Below are positions 1 through 5,199 of a stretch of 23,330 bases of DNA, in pieces. The stretch's first letter is position 1. Every line of letters starts with the position of its first letter. Source of the DNA: JAFGCL01 sp964492335 (GTDB lineage Bacteria; Chloroflexota; Dehalococcoidia; UBA2247; RBG-13-53-26); assembly GCA_964492335.1 (NCBI GenBank), contig CAZBJX010000028.1, positions 1 to 23,330 of the forward strand. Reading direction: 5' to 3'. The notes below the pieces were generated by a model. That model saw nothing but the letters and a program-made list of their open reading frames with translations, was not told the origin of the DNA and did not search any database. The translations under genes were made by a program, and so were the position numbers.

Positions 1-126
1 CGAGGAGCGTATCCAGGATTCGAGAGTAGCTTTCTGTTCGGCATCCAGCGTTATCTGCTGCCGTCCTTCCAGCCCTTGCCGGGTACCCGGGGGGAAGAAC
101 CATGAAGCGCGGGGCCGGCTGTGCAC
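1..126 (-). CDS. IS630-type transposase, N-terminal fragment (runs off left edge)
   Basis: The minus-strand frame that leaves the window at base 1 contains QQITLDAEQKATLESWIRSS. This resembles the first residues of IS630/Tc1-mariner transposases, which typically begin with an ITL-x-x-E-x-x-x-L-E-x-W/L-x-R-S helix before the helix-turn-helix. Only about 42 codons are present, so the DDE catalytic domain lies outside. The only standard start in frame is a GTG at 124-126. It sits inside the hairpin at 106-138 and has no clear ribosome binding site, so the true start is uncertain, or the 5' end may be displaced or broken. Identification rests on a short motif recognised by eye. The plus-strand open frame through the same bases looks meaningless. 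Confidence 0.4.
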   Translation of the reverse strand, partial: MHSRPRASWFFPPGTRQGLEGRQQITLDAEQKATLESWIRSS

Positions 127-138
127 CGGCCCCGCTTC
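106..138 (-). terminator. GC-rich hairpin ending the acyl-CoA operon
   Basis: A perfect 10-bp stem, GCGGGGCCGG at 109-118 pairing with CCGGCCCCGC at 126-135, encloses a 7-nt loop. An outer AAG/CTT pairing adds three pairs around a small bulge. It lies 45 bp beyond the stop of the last gene of the minus-strand operon. Only a weak pyrimidine run follows on either strand, so intrinsic termination is likely but not certain. Confidence 0.5.
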
Positions 139-182
139 TGAACCTCGGTCACCCGCTGCGCCGGGGCGCGGCCCGCAGGTGG

Positions 183-1646
183 CTACTTCTTGGCTTCCCT
201 GGGCTTGATCTCCTTCTGGGGGATGCCCGCCAGCCTCCTGGCGATGTTCTTTCTCTCCTCCATGGGGTAGTTGCCCAGTATGGCAATGTCCTCCATGATG
301 GGGGAGCCGCCGCCGTGGACACCCGCGATCTGCATGTTGGAGGCCACCGGCCCGGCGATCAGGTCCTGGGCCAGCCGGAAGGCGCGGTGCACGATCTCAG
401 GATCCACGTCCTTCTTCCGGGCGAAGTACTTGTCCAGGTACGCCCGCCACTTGGGATCAGCGTACTCCTCCTCATAGGGCATGGTCTGCGGCTGCCCGCC
501 GCAGATGTCACATAGGGTGTCGTACTCGTGGTAGATGTTGACGCCGGCATGCTTGCGGCCGACGTTGCAGTAGATGATGTTCGGTATCATGGTGCCGGAG
601 GAGGCCCTGGTGGCGTTGTGGGCCGCGGCCACACCGGCGGCGAAGACCAGCTCCGCGATGGACACCATCTCCGCCAGCTTATGCCTGACATGCTGCTCCC
701 TCTCGATGCCGGACACCTCGGCGATGAGCGCGGTGGTGCCCATCAGGATATCGGTGTAGGCCGGCTTGCAGCCGGTGTAGCTGTGCCGGTGGTACAGAGC
801 GAAGAGCAGCGCCGCGCGGCCGCCCAGCTGGTAGTCCTCGTCAAGGAAGACCCTGTCCCAGGGCACCAGCACATCGTCGAAGATGGTGACGCTGTGGGCA
901 ATGCCGTGCTTCTCCACCTCCGCTGGAAAGGCCTTGCGGGGCGTGGGGTTGGCGGCCTCGATGAGCATGTGAACGCCCTCCGTGTCCGCCGGGATGGAGA
1001 AGCAGATGGACCAGTCGTTCTCCTCCTTGGTCAGAGTGCGGCAGGGGGTGACGATGAGCTCGTCGCAGTAGGGCCCGACGGTGGTGTGCACCTTGCACCC
1101 CCGGACCACCACCCCCTTGGCGTTCCTCTCAATGACCCTCATGTACATGTCCGGGTCGGCCTGCTGGTGCGGCCGCAGCAGCCGGTCGCCCTTGGGGTCG
1201 GTCTGGGCGGCGGCGCCCACCATGTCCTTCTCCTGGAACTCCTTCATGAACGCCAGGTAGCGCTGGTGGTACTCGGTCTTGCCGCCGTTCTTGTCGTCCG
1301 CCTCCTTGGTTATCACGGACATGGCGTTCATCATGTCTATGCCCATGCAGCGCTGGATGCAGGTGCCCGAGAGCCGGCTCAGCACCCGGGTCATCAACTG
1401 CTTCTTCAGCAGGTCGTCCACGGTCTGGTGTATGTGGGTGAACCGGTTGATGGTCTTGCCGGTGAGATGAGAGGTGGCGGTGATGAAATCCCTGTACCCG
1501 GGGTCATCCACCAGGTCAAAGGACATCAGGATGTCCTTCATGGACGTCAGCATGCGCGGGTCGTCGCGCTGGATGATCTGCCCGTGCATGTGGCAATTCG
1601 GCTTCAGGGACCGCATTCTCTCTATGAATTCCTGGGAAGTTATCAT
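183..1646 (-). CDS. 4-hydroxybutyryl-CoA dehydratase / vinylacetyl-CoA isomerase-type [4Fe-4S] flavoenzyme
   Basis: This 487-residue protein matches the length and motif order of the AbfD/HpaB family. Family members either hydroxylate aromatics (HpaB) or dehydrate 4-hydroxybutyryl-CoA to crotonyl-CoA through a ketyl radical on FAD and a [4Fe-4S] cluster (AbfD). The cluster ligands that define AbfD are visible: C96 and C100 in a CIQRC motif, and H286 and C293 spaced H-x6-C, followed by K294. These correspond to C99, C103, H292 and C299 of the Clostridium aminobutyricum enzyme. A flavin-pocket VPWDRVF motif sits at about 261-267. The start is supported by AGGAGGAGG just upstream. It is the last gene of a four-gene operon. 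The dehydratase-type chemistry is well supported; the exact substrate is not. A cytoplasmic, oxygen-sensitive homotetramer is expected from the family. Confidence 0.85.
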   Translation of the reverse strand: MITSQEFIERMRSLKPNCHMHGQIIQRDDPRMLTSMKDILMSFDLVDDPGYRDFITATSHLTGKTINRFTHIHQTVDDLLKKQLMTRVLSRLSGTCIQRCMGIDMMNAMSVITKEADDKNGGKTEYHQRYLAFMKEFQEKDMVGAAAQTDPKGDRLLRPHQQADPDMYMRVIERNAKGVVVRGCKVHTTVGPYCDELIVTPCRTLTKEENDWSICFSIPADTEGVHMLIEAANPTPRKAFPAEVEKHGIAHSVTIFDDVLVPWDRVFLDEDYQLGGRAALLFALYHRHSYTGCKPAYTDILMGTTALIAEVSGIEREQHVRHKLAEMVSIAELVFAAGVAAAHNATRASSGTMIPNIIYCNVGRKHAGVNIYHEYDTLCDICGGQPQTMPYEEEYADPKWRAYLDKYFARKKDVDPEIVHRAFRLAQDLIAGPVASNMQIAGVHGGGSPIMEDIAILGNYPMEERKNIARRLAGIPQKEIKPREAKK

Positions 1647-1738
1647 GCTCTGTCCTCCTCCTATCTAACCCTCCAGCCCTCGCCGCTGAGATGGGTGTTC
1701 ACGCGCCAGTTGCCCCCGGGCCCCGGATGGCGCCGGCC

Positions 1739-2143
1739 CTAGGCCGGCTCGAAGTACATCAGGGTCAGGTCCTTGTCCAGGTCCTCGTACCGGGCCCTGA
1801 CCTTCATCCCGGCCGCAAGCTTCGCCTTGTCCGCATTGACCAGCCTCCCGACGACGCGGGGGCCCTCCTCCAGGTCCACCATGGCCACCGTGAAGGGCAC
1901 CTCCCCGGCCAGCCTCTTGTCCACCGGGTGATGGATCACGCTCCAGGTGTAGATCACGCCCTTGCCGGAGATGGGCTCCCAGTCTCCCCCCAGGGTGCCG
2001 CAGTAATAGCAGCTCGGCCCCGGCGGGAACCGGAGCTTCCCGCACTTGCCGCACTTCTGGAGCTTCGCCTTGTGCTCCTTGAGCGACTGCCAGTAGGGGG
2101 CGCTGTCCTGGTCTGCCTCCGGGTGCACTATGTATCGTTCCAT
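1739..2143 (-). CDS. DUF35 Zn-ribbon/OB-fold acyl-CoA-binding protein
   Basis: This 134-residue protein has a rubredoxin-like zinc ribbon with C31, C34, C45 and C48 (CGKC and CYYC). An OB-fold follows from about residue 55 to 130 (GKGVIYTWSVIHHP, then a PF-x-VAMVDLEEGPRVVGRL core). This is the classic DUF35 layout. Members bind acyl-CoA or stabilise thiolase-fold enzymes, as in the Ltp2-ChsH2(DUF35) aldolase of steroid catabolism and archaeal thiolase/HMG-CoA synthase/DUF35 complexes. Its gene lies 16 bp downstream of the thiolase-fold gene, so it is probably that protein's obligate subunit. About 90 bp separate it from the dehydratase gene, with no further coding signal. Confidence 0.85.
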   Translation of the reverse strand: MERYIVHPEADQDSAPYWQSLKEHKAKLQKCGKCGKLRFPPGPSCYYCGTLGGDWEPISGKGVIYTWSVIHHPVDKRLAGEVPFTVAMVDLEEGPRVVGRLVNADKAKLAAGMKVRARYEDLDKDLTLMYFEPA

Positions 2144-2159
2144 ATCTCGACTTCCCTCG

Positions 2160-3323
2160 CTAGACGGTCAGGATGCAGGCGCTGCCTATGGTGGTGGCGC
2201 CGGAGGTGACGAAGCACACCTCCGCGTCGGGCACCTGGCGCTTCCCGCATTCCCCCCGCAATTGCATCACCGCCTCGGCGACGGTGTTCACTCCGTGGAT
2301 ATAGGCCTCTGAAAGCATGCCGCCGTTGGTGTTCACCGGTATCTTGCCCTTGAGCCCGGTGGCGCCGGAGGCGGCGAAGAACCCGCCCTCTCCCTTCTTG
2401 CAGAAGCCCAGGCCCTCCAGGGCCATCAGCACGGTATAGGTGAAGCAGTCGTAGATCTGGGCCACGTCGACATCCTCCGGCTTCAGCCCGGCCTCTTCGT
2501 ACAGCCGGGGGGCCAGGTAGGCGGTGTAGTTCTCGGTCAGGTCCGGCCACAGGAAGGCGTCGGCCCACATGGGGTCGGCCACGGTGGCCTTGCCGAAGTG
2601 CCCGGCCGCTTTGACGTATACCGGCTTCTTGCGGCAGTTCCGGGCCCGGTCCCTGGTGGTCACCAGCAGCGCGCAGGCGCCGTCGGTCTCCAGCGACATG
2701 TCGAACAGATGGAAGGGCTCCGCGATGACTCGGGAGGCCATGTAGTCCTCCAGGGTCATCGGCTTGCGCTGGATGGCCCGCTCGTTGAGCAGGGCCGCTT
2801 CCCGCTGGGAGATGGCGATGGCCGCCAGGTGCTCCTGCTTCGTGCCGTACTTCTCCATGTGGCGCCGGCACCACAGCGCCATGTTCTGGCCGAAGGTCAA
2901 CCAGCCGTACGGGATGCGGTACTGGGCGCCCGACCGGGGCCGGAAGGCGTCCCCGCCGCCCCCGCCACCCAGGCGGAAGCCCGACCGGCCGTTCATGGCC
3001 CGGTAGATGAGGACCGCCCTGGCCATGCCGCTGGTCACCGCCATGCTCGCCGTGGCGATCAGCGCCGAGGGGGCGAACCCGCCGCAGAACCAGTCCGCGG
3101 CGTAGTTGACCTCCGGCAGCCCCAGGCCCTGGGCTACGCTCTCCGTGGGGACCGAGTCCCCCAGGCTGAACTCCAGGATGCCGTCGACGTCCCTGGGCTG
3201 CAGCCCGGCATCGCCCATGGCCTTCTGGCAGGCCTCGACGGCCAGCGCCAGGATGCTGCGCCCGGAATCGAGCGAGTACTCGGTGAAGCCCACCCCGGCT
3301 ATTGCGGTATCGAACTTAGCCAT
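2160..3323 (-). CDS. Thiolase-fold lipid-transfer/Ltp2-like protein (probable retro-aldolase or thiolase)
   Basis: This 387-residue protein is a full-length thiolase fold of the SCP2/lipid-transfer branch. Landmarks are C80 in FCGGFA (nucleophile region), YDCFTYT at 291-297, NTNGG at 331-335, and AYIHGVN with Y341 and H343, leading into an EAVMQLRGE helix. The classical thiolase C-terminal Cys-Gly-Gly motif is replaced by TSGATTIGSA at about 373-382, so plain thiolysis is not assured. Y291 and Y341 lie 50 residues apart, as do the catalytic tyrosines I recall for the Ltp2 retro-aldolases (294 and 344). Six consecutive glycines occur at 119-124. The gene starts 3 bp after the crotonase stop, with a GGCAGGTG ribosome binding site inside that gene's end. 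The DUF35 partner follows immediately. Family and fold are secure; aldolase versus thiolase is open. Confidence 0.85.
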   Translation of the reverse strand: MAKFDTAIAGVGFTEYSLDSGRSILALAVEACQKAMGDAGLQPRDVDGILEFSLGDSVPTESVAQGLGLPEVNYAADWFCGGFAPSALIATASMAVTSGMARAVLIYRAMNGRSGFRLGGGGGGDAFRPRSGAQYRIPYGWLTFGQNMALWCRRHMEKYGTKQEHLAAIAISQREAALLNERAIQRKPMTLEDYMASRVIAEPFHLFDMSLETDGACALLVTTRDRARNCRKKPVYVKAAGHFGKATVADPMWADAFLWPDLTENYTAYLAPRLYEEAGLKPEDVDVAQIYDCFTYTVLMALEGLGFCKKGEGGFFAASGATGLKGKIPVNTNGGMLSEAYIHGVNTVAEAVMQLRGECGKRQVPDAEVCFVTSGATTIGSACILTV

Positions 3324-3326
3324 GTA

Positions 3327-4142
3327 TCACCTGCCCTCAAACTTCGGCGGACGCTTGGCGTCGAAGGCCTCCAGGCCCTCGTAGCTGTCGTAGCCGGAGA
3401 CGCAGTAGTGGACGTTGGTCTCTATCTCCAGGTGCAGCGCGTCCTCCAAACGCATATTCAAGCCAAGGTTGCACAGCTCCTTGGTCAGTCTCGTGCCCAG
3501 CGGGCTCTTATCCACCATGATGTTGGCGAACTCCAGGCCGGCCTCCAGCAGCTGGTCGTCGGGCACCACCCGGTTCACGATGCCCCATTCCAGGGCCTGG
3601 TCGGCCGTCAGCAGCTTGCCGGTGAACAGCAGCTCGCGCGCCCGGGGCGGCGAGATCCAGCGCGGCAGCCGGATGTTGCCGCCGGCGCCGCCGATCTGGC
3701 CGAAGTTGGGGTGGCCGTCGCCGATCTTGGCCGACTTGGCGGCATAGGCAAAGTCGCAGGCCTCCATCAGCTCTATGCCGCCGGCGATGCAGTAGCCGTT
3801 GACCAGGGCCACCACCGGCTGGGGCAGCAGGGCCATGGAGTCGAAGGTCTCCCGCATGTCGCCCAGGAATCCCCGGTACTCGGTCTCGTGGCGGTAGAGG
3901 TACATGTAGGCCTTGAGGTCGCCGCCGGCGCTGAAGGCCCGGCCCGCGCCGGTGACGGCGATGACCCGGACGCTGGGGTCCGGCGACAGCGCCTGCAGCG
4001 CGGCCCGCAGCGCCTTCACCGTGGCCCAGTTCAGGGGGTTCATCTCCTCCGGCCGGTTGAGGGTGATCAGCCCCATGAACTGATCAGGGACCTTCAGCGG
4101 CAGCTTCTTGATAAGCGCGTAGTTCTGGTCGATATCTGACAT
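3327..4142 (-). CDS. Enoyl-CoA hydratase/isomerase (crotonase) family protein, atypical active site
   Basis: This 271-residue crotonase-fold protein is first in the minus-strand operon. The two oxyanion-hole segments are present: AFSAGGDLKAY at 69-79 and NGYCIAGGIELMEACD at 115-130, which holds the first catalytic glutamate (E124). The second glutamate, found in hydratases in a PE-x-x-x-G-x-x-P-GAGG context, appears replaced: the segment GHPNFGQIGGAGG places H144 where rat mitochondrial hydratase has E164. Such substitutions occur in crotonase members that act as isomerases, hydrolases or C-C lyases, so simple syn-hydration should not be assumed. The ATG has GGGAGC upstream and lies about 22 nt from the predicted transcription start. 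The downstream gene begins after only 3 bp. Confidence 0.85.
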   Translation of the reverse strand: MSDIDQNYALIKKLPLKVPDQFMGLITLNRPEEMNPLNWATVKALRAALQALSPDPSVRVIAVTGAGRAFSAGGDLKAYMYLYRHETEYRGFLGDMRETFDSMALLPQPVVALVNGYCIAGGIELMEACDFAYAAKSAKIGDGHPNFGQIGGAGGNIRLPRWISPPRARELLFTGKLLTADQALEWGIVNRVVPDDQLLEAGLEFANIMVDKSPLGTRLTKELCNLGLNMRLEDALHLEIETNVHYCVSGYDSYEGLEAFDAKRPPKFEGR

Positions 4143-4171
4143 CAGTGCTGCTCCCGAATATGTATAGGAAG

Positions 4172-4200
4172 ATTATAGAGGGGCGCGAAGTGCCTTTCAA
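4172..4200 (-). promoter_or_regulatory. Sigma-70 promoter of the acyl-CoA operon
   Basis: On the minus strand TTGAAA (4195-4200) and a perfect TATAAT (4172-4177) are separated by exactly 17 bp. The predicted start of transcription, near 4165, leaves a leader of about 22 nt before the crotonase ATG. The surrounding sequence is locally AT-rich in a GC-rich window, which supports it. Confidence 0.8.
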
Positions 4201-4236
4201 ATCCAAATGCGCGCCAGGTGGCAACGCCGGCGCCCT

Positions 4237-4381
4237 GCCAGGCGGTAGCCGGGCGGGCATCCAACCCGCCCTGGAGCATGGCCCCGTGCGGTGCGTCGGC
4301 TTCAGGGTGTGGTCGTCAGTATCCGGCGCACCGGCTCGGGGTGCCGGGCGATGAAGCGCAGCTCGTCGTCGGTGAGGTTGA
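4237..4381. repeat. 145-bp direct repeat, left copy
   Basis: Bases 4237-4381 match 5055-5199 with only two differences (4244/5062 and 4341/5159) at a constant offset of 818 bp. The copy holds the end of the citrate/homocitrate-synthase gene (4302-4381), the hairpin GGGCGGG-N7-CCCGCCC at 4251-4271, and a short flank. Similarity stops abruptly after 4381. The two copies bracket the toxin-antitoxin genes. Confidence 0.95.
4302..4381 (-). pseudogene. Duplicated 3' end of the Re-citrate/homocitrate synthase gene
   Basis: On the minus strand this 80-bp stretch encodes the same C-terminus (LTDDELRFIARHPEPVRR, then ILTTTP and stop) as the intact gene at 5120-6343. It has lost everything upstream of base 4381. 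The single difference within it (4341) is a synonymous change in a His codon (CAC versus CAT). It has no start and is a fragment left by the duplication that accompanied arrival of the toxin-antitoxin genes. Confidence 0.9.
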
Positions 4382-4408
4382 CCCATTATCACAATTATGT
4401 TATAATGG
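4378..4408 (+). promoter_or_regulatory. Toxin-antitoxin promoter with overlapping dyad operator
   Basis: TTGACC (4378-4383) and a perfect TATAAT (4401-4406) are spaced 17 bp apart. A 26-bp dyad at 4383-4408 has perfect 7-bp arms, CCATTAT and ATAATGG, plus an inner ACA/TGT pairing, and covers the spacer and -10 box. That is the expected position for an autoregulatory antitoxin operator. The TTGA of the -35 box is the last four bases of the left 145-bp repeat; the rest belongs to the inserted cassette. Confidence 0.75.
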
Positions 4409-4767
4409 ACAGAACTGTGTGGGAGATCAGGTACTTCGAGAGTGCCACCGGAAGATCTCCGGTTAAGGAGTTCGTTGACTCCCTGGACGCGAGGTCAAAG
4501 GCCAGCACCGCCCGCACATTGGACCTGCTGGAGCAGTTCGGGACCGAGCTGGGAATGCCTTTCGCCAAACACGTTGAAGGAGATCTGTGGGAACTCCGGA
4601 CCAGGGCCGGCACCAACCGGTATCGAATCATCTACTTCCTGTTCACGGGAGGCGCATTCATTCTCCTCCATGGATTCGCCAAGAAGTCAGGGCGGATTCC
4701 CCAGAGGGACATACGGACGGCCAGGGACAGAAAGGCCGAATTCCTGAAGAGACGGAGACCATCATGA
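4405..4767 (+). CDS. higB: HigB/RelE-superfamily toxin (phage Gp49-like, PF05973 type)
   Basis: The protein is 120 residues from ATG 4405. It has the hallmark pattern of the Gp49/HigB branch of RelE mRNA interferases: WEIRYFESATGRSPVKEF near the start, LWELRTRAGTNRYRIIYF at 61-78, then FILLHGFAKKS followed by P-x-x-DI-x-x-A-x-x-R at 86-107. The basic C-terminus (FLKRRRPS) fits ribosome or RNA binding. The start is ambiguous: ATG 4405 overlaps the predicted -10 box and has no ribosome binding site, while the in-frame GTG at 4417 begins VWEIRYFES, a more family-like N-terminus, and could be leaderless. Its stop overlaps the antitoxin start (ATGA). The toxin-first order is typical of HigBA. Base composition is visibly lower in GC than the neighbours, suggesting acquisition. 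Confidence 0.85.
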   Translation: MDRTVWEIRYFESATGRSPVKEFVDSLDARSKASTARTLDLLEQFGTELGMPFAKHVEGDLWELRTRAGTNRYRIIYFLFTGGAFILLHGFAKKSGRIPQRDIRTARDRKAEFLKRRRPS

Positions 4768-5066
4768 ACTGGAAAGAGCACAAGAGGGAGCTGTTGAAGG
4801 ACCCCGAGTTCAGAAGGGAGTACCGCACCCTTGAGCCGGAGTACAAGCTCGCCAGTGACCTGATCCGGCTGCGGCTTTCCAGGGGATTGACCCAGGAGGA
4901 GTTGGCCAGAAGGGTCCACACCAAGCAGTCGGCCATCGCCCGGCTGGAGAGCGCCTCCTCGCTGCCGTCTCTCTCCACGGTCAAGAGAGTGGCCGAGGCC
5001 CTCGATGCTGATCTCTACGTGGCAGTTCAACCGAGGGGTCGCCAGTCACCCCGCGCCAGGCAGTAG
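4764..5066 (+). CDS. higA: HigA-like antitoxin, XRE helix-turn-helix
   Basis: This 100-residue protein has an N-terminal basic helical segment (1-30). A Cro/CI-type helix-turn-helix follows at about 32-85, with GLTQEELARRV as the first helix and TKQSAIARLES as the recognition helix, then LPSLSTVKRVAEAL. The ATG overlaps the toxin stop by 4 bp, and GGAG lies 6 bp upstream, so the two are translationally coupled. It should neutralise the toxin and repress the dyad operator at 4383-4408. The last three codons and the stop (ARQ-TAG) lie inside the right 145-bp repeat, so its C-terminus was fixed at the insertion junction. A solitary XRE regulator is unlikely given the toxin context. Confidence 0.88.
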   Translation: MNWKEHKRELLKDPEFRREYRTLEPEYKLASDLIRLRLSRGLTQEELARRVHTKQSAIARLESASSLPSLSTVKRVAEALDADLYVAVQPRGRQSPRARQ

Positions 5067-5199
5067 CCGGGCGGGCATCCAACCCGCCCTGGAGCATGGC
5101 CCCGTGCGGTGCGTCGGCTTCAGGGTGTGGTCGTCAGTATCCGGCGCACCGGCTCGGGATGCCGGGCGATGAAGCGCAGCTCGTCGTCGGTGAGGTTGA
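5055..5199. repeat. 145-bp direct repeat, right copy
   Basis: Partner of 4237-4381. This copy is continuous with the intact synthase gene (its last 80 bp, 5120-5199) and contains the antitoxin stop codon. The repeat pair plus the unique segment between them has a period of 818 bp. No transposase, integrase or short terminal inverted repeat is visible between the copies. Confidence 0.95.
5067..5092. terminator. Hairpin between convergent antitoxin and synthase genes
   Basis: A 7-bp perfect stem GGGCGGG (5069-5075) / CCCGCCC (5083-5089) with loop CATCCAA is extended by two G-C pairs past a bulged T. It begins one base after the antitoxin stop and lies 28 bp beyond the synthase stop on the other strand, so it could serve both. 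There is no T-run on either strand. An identical hairpin lies in the left repeat at 4249-4274. Confidence 0.45.

Noticed and set aside
1..105. Plus-strand partial frame ending at TGA 103-105
   Set aside because: The peptide shows no family resemblance, while the opposite strand gives an IS630-like sequence.
528..1742. Plus-strand open frame opposite the dehydratase gene
   Set aside because: It is rich in Val/Gly/His/Asp with no recognisable fold, and the minus strand encodes a well-conserved enzyme.
2598..4139. Plus-strand open frame across the thiolase and crotonase genes
   Set aside because: It spans two genes on the other strand and has a low-complexity composition with no motif.
4143..4236. 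A gene in the gap upstream of the crotonase
   Set aside because: The plus-strand frame starting at 4145 has no ribosome site and crosses the promoter and repeat; nothing protein-like is seen.
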